DNA from: Polyangiaceae bacterium
Lineage (GTDB): Bacteria; Myxococcota_A; Polyangia; Polyangiales; Polyangiaceae
DNA length: 64,000 bases
NCBI GenBank assembly: GCA_025936115.1
Contig: JAICTZ010000009.1
Coordinates: forward strand, 62,001-126,000
Reading direction: 5' to 3'
Position numbers and translations under genes: made by a program. Of this stretch, positions 49,690 to 58,047 are shown piece after piece. The notes beneath the pieces were generated by a model. That model was not told the origin of the DNA. It made no database searches and was given only the letters and a program-made list of their open reading frames with translations. Within the stretch, counting starts at the first letter, position 1. Each line of letters begins with the position of its first letter.

Positions 49690-50910
49690 GTGCTCGCTCC
49701 CGGCAGCATGTTCGGCTCGCGCTGGATCGTCGGCGGCCGGCTCGGTCACAGCGACACGGCCGACGTCTACGAAGCCGAAGCGACGAGCGAGCGACGCTTC
49801 GCCGCGCTCAAGCTCTTCGACGCCTCGCTCGGCGTCGAGCCGGCGTGGAGCGAGCACGCGGCGCTGACACGCAAGCTCTCCGAGCTACCGGGCGACGGAC
49901 TCGCTCGCGCCTACGATCTCGGCATCGACCCGCAGCTCGGACAGCCGTACGTCGCGAGCGAGCGTCTCACGTTTCCGACGGTCACCCGTTACGTGGGCGA
50001 ACGCGGCCCGCTGCCGATCCGCGTGCTCGCCCAGGCGCTGACGACGCTCGCGGGCGCGCTCGACGCCGCGCACGGCGCAGGCATCGTTCACGGCGGGATC
50101 AAGCCGCAAAACGTGTTCGTGTCGTTCGACAATCCGCATTGGGCGCGGCTCACCGATTTCGGTGTGGCTCGGCTGCGTCACGCCGCGGGCCGCGGCCCCG
50201 CGCATTTGCTCGGCTTTAGCGCTCCCGAAGGCGCCGCGACGCCCGCGGCCGACCGCTATGCCCTCGCGCTCGTGTGCTTTTTCGGCGCGACGGGCATCCC
50301 CTGGTACACGGCGCTCCGCGGCGGCGAGGACGCCGGCAGCGGCTCGACGACGCGCCGGGCGTCCGAACGTGCGCGCAGCCAGGGCGCGGAGCTCGAGCCG
50401 CTGTTCGACGCCTGGTTCGCGCGCGCGCTCCATCTCGACCCCGCCGCGCGCTTCGCGACGGCAGTCGATATGGCGGGCGCATTCCTCGAGGTTTTCACGG
50501 GCGCCCCAACGGCCGAGATGCCGGCGCGTCCGTCCCTGTCGCGCGCGAGTGCGACCCTGCCGCTGGCGGACGGCGCTCGCTCGTCGCCCCCGGCGCGCAG
50601 CCATTCACCGGTTCCCACGCCTGGCGCGACGTCATCGCTTGTACGCGGCACCGGAGCCGCCCCACCGGAGCCGCGCAGGTCCTCTCCGCCGGCGGCCGGC
50701 ACATCGTCCTTTCCACCCGCGCATGCCGCGTCGTCCCTGCCCGCGCAGGCCACGTCGTCACCGCCGGCGCGAAGCGCTGCGTCCTTTCCGCCGGGAAGCC
50801 GCTCGAGCGTGCCGCTCGCGAAAGCTGCCGTCCCGCGCTGGTTCTGGTTCGCGTGCGCCGCCATGGCGCTCGTCGCGGTGCTCGCGCTGGTTTGGCTCAG
50901 TCGCTATTGA
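49690..50910 (+). CDS. Transmembrane pseudokinase retaining the ATP-site lysine and DFG
   Basis: 406 residues from GTG 49690. Kinase fold: FGSRWIVGGRLGHSDTADVYEAEA (degenerate Gly loop), K41 (FAALKLFD), HGGIKPQN (134-141, where HRDLKPxN is expected, so the catalytic Asp is Gly136), and DFG at D156-G158. The activation segment is shortened. After the kinase-like domain (to about 280) there is a disordered Ser/Pro/Ala region, then one C-terminal TM (WFWFACAAMALVAVLALVWLS). The retained K and DFG suggest that nucleotide may still bind. An upstream motif copy links it to the regulatory set near 28 kb. Unlike the pseudokinase at 42866-44743, the loss here is restricted to the catalytic loop. Confidence 0.82.
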   Translation: MLAPGSMFGSRWIVGGRLGHSDTADVYEAEATSERRFAALKLFDASLGVEPAWSEHAALTRKLSELPGDGLARAYDLGIDPQLGQPYVASERLTFPTVTRYVGERGPLPIRVLAQALTTLAGALDAAHGAGIVHGGIKPQNVFVSFDNPHWARLTDFGVARLRHAAGRGPAHLLGFSAPEGAATPAADRYALALVCFFGATGIPWYTALRGGEDAGSGSTTRRASERARSQGAELEPLFDAWFARALHLDPAARFATAVDMAGAFLEVFTGAPTAEMPARPSLSRASATLPLADGARSSPPARSHSPVPTPGATSSLVRGTGAAPPEPRRSSPPAAGTSSFPPAHAASSLPAQATSSPPARSAASFPPGSRSSVPLAKAAVPRWFWFACAAMALVAVLALVWLSRY

Positions 50911-50949
50911 GGCCGCCGAGCGGCGTCCAGCGCCGTTCGGAAGGGCAGC

Positions 50950-51891
50950 TCAGTGCCAGCGTTGCTTCAGGTACGGCAGGAGCGTGTCGCCGAATGCGTG
51001 CAGGTGATCGCAGTGCGCCTGCTCGTTGTCGCCGGCGAAGCCCATGACGTGGAAGTTGCCGGCGTCGGCGCGCGTCTCGGGCACCATGCCGGGCCGCGGC
51101 GGCGCGATGGTCGCGGGCACCCGTTCCACGTTTTCCTGCGCGAGCAAAAAGTCCGAGGTTTGCGTCGTGCTGGCGTACGGCGTGAGGATCGAGGAGTGCG
51201 TGATGGCAAAGAGCTTCTTGCCGGAGACGGCCTCGTCCGCGAACGTGACGAACGGCGCCATCTGCTCGGTCTCGATGCGATGCTCGTCGACGCCGCCCGG
51301 CTCGAAGTTCGCATGCAAGCCGTCGGCGAGGAGCACGGCGTCGATCCGGCGCGCGTCCTTGTCGTGATCGAGAATGCGGAACACGGCGCCGTACCCCGCG
51401 CTCCAGGCCGAGAGCGCGACGCGCGCCGGCTTGGACACGGCGTTCGGACACAGCTCGTGCAGCGAAGCGCTCGTGCGCGTGAGCAGTGCGTCGAAGCTGC
51501 CGGGATAACGGAACGCTTCGTCGTAGCGGCCCGAACCGATGCCGAGGTTCAGGATCACGAGCACGCCGTCGATGTCGGAACGCTCGAAGGTGGGCTCGAG
51601 CACCGTGGGCGCGCCGTGGAAGTGCACGAGCAGATCGAACGGACGCGAGACGGTACGGCAACCGTTCGGCAGGTAGATCACGCGACCGCCCGTCGTGACG
51701 AGGCGCTTCGGCGTGTCGAGGCTCGCGTCGAACTTTGCGACCTTGGGCGCGAGCGCGATGCCGATCGCTTGATCGATCTCGGCGATCGCCGAGCGCGTCA
51801 TGCCGTCAGCCAGGGGCTCTGCGGGTGCTTCGCCTGCGGGGCCGTTCACGGAGGTGAAGAAGCCGAGCAGGAGGGAAGGCAGTAACCGCAT
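50950..51891 (-). CDS. Secreted alpha/beta-hydrolase-like protein
   Basis: 313 residues with a short N-terminal hydrophobic signal (MRLLPSLLLGFFTSVNG). Motifs: LLVHFHGAP (oxyanion-type strand-turn), LVILNLGIGSGRYDEAF, and the likely nucleophile elbow ALSAWSAGYGAV (Ser in A-W-S-A-G). The last 20 residues HCDHLHAFGDTLLPYL may provide the catalytic His. The fold suggests an esterase or lipase-like hydrolase with unknown substrate; the S-x-G elbow departs from the strict GxSxG consensus. Exported to the periplasm or outside. Divergent from the aldehyde dehydrogenase gene with about 120 bp between. Confidence 0.72.
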   Translation of the reverse strand: MRLLPSLLLGFFTSVNGPAGEAPAEPLADGMTRSAIAEIDQAIGIALAPKVAKFDASLDTPKRLVTTGGRVIYLPNGCRTVSRPFDLLVHFHGAPTVLEPTFERSDIDGVLVILNLGIGSGRYDEAFRYPGSFDALLTRTSASLHELCPNAVSKPARVALSAWSAGYGAVFRILDHDKDARRIDAVLLADGLHANFEPGGVDEHRIETEQMAPFVTFADEAVSGKKLFAITHSSILTPYASTTQTSDFLLAQENVERVPATIAPPRPGMVPETRADAGNFHVMGFAGDNEQAHCDHLHAFGDTLLPYLKQRWH

Positions 51892-52014
51892 CGGTATTCA
51901 GAGTTAACCGGTCTTCGCCTAAACGTCCATCATAAAGCGACCACGGATCACTCGGGAAAATGGCTTCGCCATGGTCGGCGCCACACTCACGTTGTAGGAT
52001 TCCGCACATAAAAA

Positions 52015-53433
52015 ATGCGCAAACAAGCTGCATTCATCGCTGGAAAGCGGCGCGAAACGGGCGCTTGCGACGTGATCTCGAATCCGTTCGACGGCACGCC
52101 GGTGAGCGAAGTCGTACGTGCAACCCCAGAGGATGTGGATGTCGCACTCGATGCGGCGCACGCGGCTCGCCGTGTCACGCGCGCACAACCTGCGCACGTG
52201 CGCGCGCTCTTTTGCGACGACGTGGCGCAGCGTTTGCGCGAGCGGCGCGTCGAGCTCAGCGAGCTCATCACGCGCGAGAGCGGCAAGCCGATCCGCTACG
52301 CGCGCGGCGAAGTCGATCGAGCCGTGACGACCTTCACGCTCGCGGCAGGCGTCGCGCGCACGCTCGGCGGCGAACTGATGCCCGCCGACGTCTCCGCGCA
52401 GGGCGAAGGCAAACTGCTCGTCTATCGCCGCGTGCCGCGCGGCGTCGTCGCCGCGATTTCACCCTTCAATTTCCCGCTGAACCTCGCGGCGCACAAACTC
52501 GCGCCCGCGCTCGCCGTCGGCGCGCCGATCGTGCTCAAGCCGCCGCACCAGGCGCCGAGCGCCGCGCTCGTGGTCGCCGAGATCCTCGGTGAGCTCGGCG
52601 TGCCCGAGGGATCGCTCAGCGCCGTGCACGCCCAGCCCGAGGTCGCTGAAATGCTGGCGAAGGATCCGCGCGTCGCCGTGCTCTCTTTCACCGGCAGCGA
52701 TCGCGTGGGCTTTCATTTGAAGAGCCTGGATCCGAAAAAGCAGGTCTTACTCGAGCTCGGCGGCAATGCGCCGGCAATCGTCGACGCAGGGGTCAACCTC
52801 GAGCGGCTCGTCCCCGGACTCGTCGAAGCGTGTTTCGCGAGCGCAGGACAGGTGTGCATCAAGGCGCAGCGCCTGTTCGTGCACCAGTCGCTCTACGACG
52901 AGTTCGTCGAGCGCTTCGTGGCGGCCACGCGCGCGCTGCCGACGGGCGACCCGCTCGACGAACGGACGATCGTGGGCCCGCTGATCGAGGCGCGCCACGT
53001 CACGCGCGTGCTCGGCCTCGTGCGCGACGCCGTGGCCGCGGGCGCACGCGTGCTCACGGGCGGAAACGCCGCGGGCCAGGTGGTCGAGCCCACGGTGCTC
53101 AGCGATGCCCGCCCCGACTTGCCCGTCTGCCGTGACGAGGTATTCGGCCCCGTGGCGACGCTCGAGCCGTTCTCGTCGTTCGAGGACGTGCTCGCACGCG
53201 CCAACGCGACGCGTTTCGGCCTGCAAGCGAGCCTTTACACCGAAAATATCGGCCGGGCGCTCGCCGCGTTCGAAGAGCTCGAGTATGGCGGCGTGATCGT
53301 CAACCAGCCCCCCACCTTGCGCATCGACAACTTCCCCTACGGCGGCACCAAGGATTCCGGATCCGGCCGCGAGGGCGTGCGTTTCGCCGCCGAGGAATTC
53401 ACCGAGACGCGCGTGCTCGTGCTCGCGCGCTGA
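52015..53433 (+). CDS. Aldehyde dehydrogenase family protein
   Basis: 472 residues. NAD(P)-dependent oxidation of an aldehyde to a carboxylic acid. Landmarks: Asn and Lys region PFNFPLNLAAHKLAPALAVG and LKPPHQAPSAALVV, glycine motif FTGSDRVGFHLK, general base E247 (LLELGGNAP), catalytic nucleophile C281 (SAGQVCIKAQR), and CRDEVFGPVATLEPF. Length is typical (about 470-500). Shape resembles succinate-semialdehyde/lactaldehyde-type enzymes; the exact aldehyde is not readable. The start is close to an A-rich stretch (ACATAAAAA). PrfC follows after 6 bp, so co-transcription is likely. Confidence 0.92.
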   Translation: MRKQAAFIAGKRRETGACDVISNPFDGTPVSEVVRATPEDVDVALDAAHAARRVTRAQPAHVRALFCDDVAQRLRERRVELSELITRESGKPIRYARGEVDRAVTTFTLAAGVARTLGGELMPADVSAQGEGKLLVYRRVPRGVVAAISPFNFPLNLAAHKLAPALAVGAPIVLKPPHQAPSAALVVAEILGELGVPEGSLSAVHAQPEVAEMLAKDPRVAVLSFTGSDRVGFHLKSLDPKKQVLLELGGNAPAIVDAGVNLERLVPGLVEACFASAGQVCIKAQRLFVHQSLYDEFVERFVAATRALPTGDPLDERTIVGPLIEARHVTRVLGLVRDAVAAGARVLTGGNAAGQVVEPTVLSDARPDLPVCRDEVFGPVATLEPFSSFEDVLARANATRFGLQASLYTENIGRALAAFEELEYGGVIVNQPPTLRIDNFPYGGTKDSGSGREGVRFAAEEFTETRVLVLAR

Positions 53434-53439
53434 GTCCCC

Positions 53440-55032
53440 ATGAGTCTGCCCCTTTCCGAAGAAGTCGCCCGCCGCCGCACGTTCGCCATCATCTCGCACC
53501 CGGACGCCGGCAAGACGACGCTCACCGAGAAGCTGCTGTTGTTCGGCGGCGCGATTCAGCTGGCCGGCGCCGTCAAGGCGCGCGGCGAGCAACGGCGCGC
53601 GCGCTCCGACTGGATGAAGGTCGAGCGGGAGCGCGGTATCTCCGTCACGGCGTCGGCGATGACGTTCGAGTACGAGGGACGCGTCTTGAACCTGCTCGAC
53701 ACCCCGGGCCATCAAGACTTCAGCGAGGACACGTACCGCACGCTCACGGCGGTCGACTCGGCGGTGATGGTGCTCGACGCGGCGCGCGGCATCGAGACGC
53801 AGACCCGCAAGCTCTTCGAGGTTTGCCGGCTGCGCAACGTGCCCATCGTCACGTTCGTGAACAAGCTCGATCGCGAAGGTCGCGAGCCGTTCGAGCTGAT
53901 GGACGAAGTGGAGCGCGATCTGGCACTTTCGGTCGCGCCGTTGAGCTGGCCCATCGGCATGGGCCGGAGCTTTCTCGGCTGTTACGACTTGATGCGCGAT
54001 CGGCTGCTCCTGAGCGCGCGCTCGCGCGAACGCATCGCGGAGGAAGGCATCGAGTGCCGCGGGCTCGGCGATCCGAGGCTCGACGAGCTTTTGCCCGAGA
54101 ACGCCGCGAAGACGCTGCGCGAAGAGGTCGAGATGACGCGCGCCTTGAGCCCGGCGTTCGACCTGGCCGAGTTCCGCGCCGGCCATCAGACGCCGATGTT
54201 CTTCGGCAGCGCCATCACGAGCTTCGGCGTGCGCGAGCTCTTGCGCGGCATCTGCGAGCTTGCGCCGGGACCGATGCCGCGGCGCGCGCGCGAGCGCGAA
54301 GTCGCTCCCACGGAGACGAAGGTGACGGGCTTCGTGTTCAAGGTGCAAGCGAACATGGACCCGAAGCACCGCGATCGCGTCGCGTTCGTGCGCCTGTGCT
54401 CGGGGCATTTCCAGCGCGGCATGAAGCTCTCGCACGTGCGGAGCGGTGAGAAACTCACCGTGCACAACCCCGTGCTCTTCCTCGCCCAGGATCGGGAGCT
54501 CGCCGAGGAAGCGTACGCGGGCGACGTGATCGGCATCCCGAACCACGGCAAGCTCGGCATCGGCGACGCGCTCACGGAGGGGGAAACCCTCGCGTTCACG
54601 GGGATTCCGAGCTTCGCGCCCGAGCTCTTGCAGCGCGTGCGACCGACCGATCCGCTACGCGCCAAGCACCTCGGCCGCGCGCTCGAGCAGCTCGCCGAGG
54701 AAGGCGCCGCGCGGGTGTTTCGGCCGCGGCTCGGCTCGAACCACATCGTGGGCGTCGTCGGAGCACTGCAATTCGACGTGCTCGCCGACCGCATCAAGAA
54801 CGAATACGACGTGCCCGTCGTGTTCGAGGCTTCCGGGCTCTACACCGCGCGCTGGGTCGAAGCCGACGACGGCCCGACGCTCGCGCGCTTCGCTGCCGCC
54901 AACGAAGCCTACGTCGCGGACGACCACCAGGGTGCGCTCGTCTTTCTAGCCAGGAACGCCTGGCACCTCGAGACCACCGAGAAAGAGAATCCGAAGCTCC
55001 GCTTCCTCAAGACGCGCGAGTACTCATCGTAA
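53440..55032 (+). CDS. prfC: Peptide chain release factor 3
   Basis: 530 residues. RF3 is a GTPase that recycles RF1/RF2 from the ribosome after termination. G1 motif SHPDAGKTT (19-27), G3 DTPGHQDF, G4 NKLDREG. The GTPase domain is followed by beta-barrel domains with FVFKVQANMDPKHRDRVAFVRLCSGHFQRGMKL and a C-terminal part FRPRLGSNHIVGVVGALQFDVLADRIKNEYDVPVVFEASGLYTARWV, diagnostic for RF3 rather than EF-G. Full length. A core translation gene that appears as normal genomic context next to the aldehyde dehydrogenase. Confidence 0.96.
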   Translation: MSLPLSEEVARRRTFAIISHPDAGKTTLTEKLLLFGGAIQLAGAVKARGEQRRARSDWMKVERERGISVTASAMTFEYEGRVLNLLDTPGHQDFSEDTYRTLTAVDSAVMVLDAARGIETQTRKLFEVCRLRNVPIVTFVNKLDREGREPFELMDEVERDLALSVAPLSWPIGMGRSFLGCYDLMRDRLLLSARSRERIAEEGIECRGLGDPRLDELLPENAAKTLREEVEMTRALSPAFDLAEFRAGHQTPMFFGSAITSFGVRELLRGICELAPGPMPRRAREREVAPTETKVTGFVFKVQANMDPKHRDRVAFVRLCSGHFQRGMKLSHVRSGEKLTVHNPVLFLAQDRELAEEAYAGDVIGIPNHGKLGIGDALTEGETLAFTGIPSFAPELLQRVRPTDPLRAKHLGRALEQLAEEGAARVFRPRLGSNHIVGVVGALQFDVLADRIKNEYDVPVVFEASGLYTARWVEADDGPTLARFAAANEAYVADDHQGALVFLARNAWHLETTEKENPKLRFLKTREYSS

Positions 55033-55042
55033 CGGCGCAGCG

Positions 55043-57184
55043 TCAGCCGCTGCCGCGCGGCGGCTCGGAGCCGCGTTTCGGTGGCTCCGAGCGGGGGCGC
55101 TGCGGTGGTGGTTCGGAGCCGGGACGCGACGGGTAGGCGCGCGGTGGCTCGGAGTCGGGACGCGACGGGTACGCGCGCGGCGGTTCGGAGCCGTGCGGTT
55201 CGGAGCCGCGCGGTGGCTCGGACGGAGGCCGCGAACGCGGGCGTGGCGGCAGCGACGTGATCGTGCGATTTCTGCCCTCTTCCTTGGCGCGGTAGAGCGC
55301 TACGTCGGCGCGCGCGAGGAGCCCGTCGAGCCGCTCGCCGAGCGCGAGCTCCGCCACACCGCCGCTCACCGTGAAGCGCGCCACGCGGTCCGCGCCTGCT
55401 TTGACTTCCGCGCGGCCCACGCGCTCGCGCAGCCGCTCGGTCACGGCGACGGCGCCCTCGAGCGCGGTATCGGTGAGCAGCACGACGAACTCTTCCCCTC
55501 CGATACGCGCCGGCACGTCGGAAGTACGGAGCGTCTCGCGCATGGCGCGCGCGAGCTCACGCAGCGCCAAGTCGCCGACGGGGTGCCCGAAGGCGTCGTT
55601 GACGGCCTTGAAGTGATCGATGTCGAGCATGGCGAGGCTCAACGGAGTGCCGGTGCGCCGTGCGCGCGCGACCTCTGCCTCGGCGAGCTCGATGAAATGA
55701 CGACGATTGTAGAGCCCCGTGAGCTCGTCCTGCATGGCGAGCTCGCGCAGCCGCTCCTCGAGCTGCTTTTGCTCGGTCACGTCGGTCACGCCCGCCAGCA
55801 GGCTGCTCACACCGTCGAATTCGATGTTGCGCGCCGAAATCAGCGCCCAAAACTCCTCGCCCGAGTGGCGGCGCATGCGCACCGTCTCGCCGTCGACGTA
55901 ACCTTCGCCGCGCACGCGCTCGACGATGCGATCGCGATCGCCCGCGTGCACGTAGTAGGCGACCGCCTTTTTCCCGACGAGCTCCGCCTGCGGAACCCCG
56001 AACAGATCCGCGCAGCGCCCGTTGCCGAACAGCACCGTCGAATCCTCGCTCCGCACGAGGGCCATGGCGACGGGCGCGGCGGCGAAGAGCGCGCGCACGT
56101 TCTGCTCGCTGCGACGCACGGCCCCTTCGGCGATCTTTTGCGCCGTGATGTCCGACATGCCCACGAACGCGCAGTCGGTACCCTCGAACTCGATGCGCTG
56201 GGCCGACAAAAGCGCCCAGAAGGGCCAGCTCGAGAGCGTCTTCAGCCGTACGACGACGTTGTCGACGCGGCCGCCGAGGTGGAGCTCGCGCGCGACGGCG
56301 TCGTGCTCGAGCGGATCGATGTGCAGATCGCGCACCGCGCGGCCGACGAGCTCCTCGGGCGTCGCGTCGAACAGCGCCGCGGCGCGCGGATTGGCGAAGC
56401 GCACGAAGCCGCGCGCGAGCTCGATCACGACGAACGGCACCGGGGAAGCGTCGAGCACGTGTCGTTCGATCGCGCCCTCGCTTTCGTGACCGTGTCGTTT
56501 CAAATCGAGCGTCAAGCGCTGCGCCTCGTTCGCGCGCATGCGCCTGAGCTCCTCGGCGTCGCTGCGGTAGAGCCCGAGCTCCTGCTCGGCGCGTAGCCGC
56601 TCGGACGCCTCGCTCAGGAGCGCCACGAAGTCCGCCACGGTGCCGGCGACGAGCTCTTCCCAAAATTCCCAGGGACGCGCCGGTCCCACGTGCTCGTGGC
56701 AAACGACGCCCACCATCTCACCGCGCACGAAAACGGGCGCGTCGAGCATCGCGCCGATGCCGAGCGGCCCGAGGTACCACGGCGCAAACTCGTTCGTGCG
56801 CGGGTCGCTTCGCGCGTTGCTCGCCGCGATGCAGCGCTCTTGCGACAGCGCTTCGAAATAGCGCGGCGCTCGCTCGCGCCCGATCACGACTCCCTTCGAG
56901 TGGCGCCGCGGCGTCGCCTCGAACAAGTCCAGGCATTCGATGCTGGCGCGGGCGTGATCGAAGCGCCACACGCTCGCGCGCTCGACGCGCAGGAGCTCCG
57001 TCGCAAGCTCGCTCAACTGCAGGAGCGCGGCATCGAGGTCGCCGCGCGTGAGCGCGTCGAGCTTCATCAGCCGAATCAAGAGCTGACGCTGATCGGTCAG
57101 ACGAGCTTGGATCGAGCGCGACGATGGCTCGGCCTCGTCGGCCGCTCCCTCCCCGGCGCCCGAGCTCGCCGGCGGGGTGTTCAC
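55043..57184 (-). CDS. GAF-PAS-PAS-GGDEF diguanylate cyclase
   Basis: 713 residues. GAF domain (about 30-195: ATELLRVERASVWRF, IGAMLDAPVFVRGEMVGVVCHEHVGPARPW), two PAS domains (about 250-360 with VPFVVIELARGFVRFANPRAAALFDATPEEL; about 370-490 with APVAMALVRSEDSTVLFGNGRCADLFG), and a GGDEF domain (about 495-650) with active-site GGEEF and an RxxD inhibitory site (RTSD). C-terminal 60 residues are Arg/Pro/Ser/Glu repeats (SEPPRAYPSRP units). It should synthesise c-di-GMP in response to signals bound by GAF/PAS. It overlaps the next gene upstream by 4 nt. The tail is unusual and may be disordered. Confidence 0.93.
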   Translation of the reverse strand: MNTPPASSGAGEGAADEAEPSSRSIQARLTDQRQLLIRLMKLDALTRGDLDAALLQLSELATELLRVERASVWRFDHARASIECLDLFEATPRRHSKGVVIGRERAPRYFEALSQERCIAASNARSDPRTNEFAPWYLGPLGIGAMLDAPVFVRGEMVGVVCHEHVGPARPWEFWEELVAGTVADFVALLSEASERLRAEQELGLYRSDAEELRRMRANEAQRLTLDLKRHGHESEGAIERHVLDASPVPFVVIELARGFVRFANPRAAALFDATPEELVGRAVRDLHIDPLEHDAVARELHLGGRVDNVVVRLKTLSSWPFWALLSAQRIEFEGTDCAFVGMSDITAQKIAEGAVRRSEQNVRALFAAAPVAMALVRSEDSTVLFGNGRCADLFGVPQAELVGKKAVAYYVHAGDRDRIVERVRGEGYVDGETVRMRRHSGEEFWALISARNIEFDGVSSLLAGVTDVTEQKQLEERLRELAMQDELTGLYNRRHFIELAEAEVARARRTGTPLSLAMLDIDHFKAVNDAFGHPVGDLALRELARAMRETLRTSDVPARIGGEEFVVLLTDTALEGAVAVTERLRERVGRAEVKAGADRVARFTVSGGVAELALGERLDGLLARADVALYRAKEEGRNRTITSLPPRPRSRPPSEPPRGSEPHGSEPPRAYPSRPDSEPPRAYPSRPGSEPPPQRPRSEPPKRGSEPPRGSG

Positions 57185-57921
57185 GGCCCTTCCAGGATGG
57201 CGTGCCAGCCCGGATCGTGCGCGACGTAACTCGGACTGATGACGTAGAGCGGGGCGTGGTGAGCCGCCGTCACGACGGCCGTGAGGCCCTGAAGCGCGCC
57301 GCTGAGATCACAGCGCGTGCGCTTGGCCGACTTGCCGCCGACCGCGGGGACGTCCCACTGCTTGGAGACGGTGCCCGCGAGCTCCTTGCAATCGATTTCA
57401 CCGTCGAGCGTCGTCGTGAAGCGGAAGGCGCCGTGATCGGCGTCCCAGTAGCGCACCTCGAGCGTGTGGTTGCCCGCCTGGCGCGACGCCGTGCAGAAGC
57501 GCTCCTTGGACGCGGCGGGCGCGCCCGTGGGCGGCGCATCGCACGCCGGCGTCTGGGACGTCTTGTCCGGAGCGGCGCGGTTGTCGGCGACGAACTGGAA
57601 GAAGAGCTTGGCGAGCGCGTTCGTGTCGCGCGTCTCCTGCTCGTCGGCGATCTTTTTTGCCGTGGCGGCCGACTCGCGTTGCACGATGCTCTGATCGAGC
57701 GCCGCGAGCGACGAGCGATCTTCGCACTGCTTGTACGCGTATTCCCGCCACGTTTTCGCCGAGGCGAAGTCGCCGGCTTCGAGCGCCGTGCGCACGACGG
57801 TTTGGGCCTGACTGCACTTTTCGGGGTCGCCTTGTTTGCACCCGGTGATGGGAACGAGGGCGAGCGAGAGAAGCGCGAGCCGATGACCCGCACCTCGCGG
57901 CGAAGCGGCGAAGACAACCAT
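57181..57921 (-). CDS. Hypothetical lipoprotein
   Basis: 246 residues. Signal region HRLALLSLALVPITGC ends at a lipobox-like PITGC, so the Cys is probably lipidated. The mature part is helical (EKCSQAQTVVRTALEAGDFASAKTWREYAYKQCEDRSSLAALDQSIVQRESAATAKKIAD), with four or more further Cys and a C-terminal part that suggests a mixed fold (NHTLEVRYWDADHGAFRFTTTLDGEIDCKELAG). No family is recognised. It overlaps the diguanylate-cyclase gene (ATG/stop, 4 nt), so the two may act together: an envelope sensor coupled to a c-di-GMP enzyme. The role is inference from adjacency. Confidence 0.7.
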   Translation of the reverse strand: MVVFAASPRGAGHRLALLSLALVPITGCKQGDPEKCSQAQTVVRTALEAGDFASAKTWREYAYKQCEDRSSLAALDQSIVQRESAATAKKIADEQETRDTNALAKLFFQFVADNRAAPDKTSQTPACDAPPTGAPAASKERFCTASRQAGNHTLEVRYWDADHGAFRFTTTLDGEIDCKELAGTVSKQWDVPAVGGKSAKRTRCDLSGALQGLTAVVTAAHHAPLYVISPSYVAHDPGWHAILEGP

Positions 57922-58047
57922 GCGCGATGTCTACTCCGCCCGCTCGCGAGATGGAACCCGGCCCGGCGTCCGTTCCCTGGCCTCGATCGAGCGGTCTCGG
58001 AAGACCTTGCAAGAGCGCCAAACCCGGAGTCTAGCCGCGCGCGATAC

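Noticed and set aside
55193..56596. 467-codon plus-strand frame opposite the GAF-PAS-GGDEF gene
   Set aside because: Shadow frame; the minus strand has complete domains.
57993..58006. Hairpin GGTCT-CGGA-AGACC after the ammonium transporter as terminator
   Set aside because: Only a 5-bp stem without a T-run; too weak to annotate.
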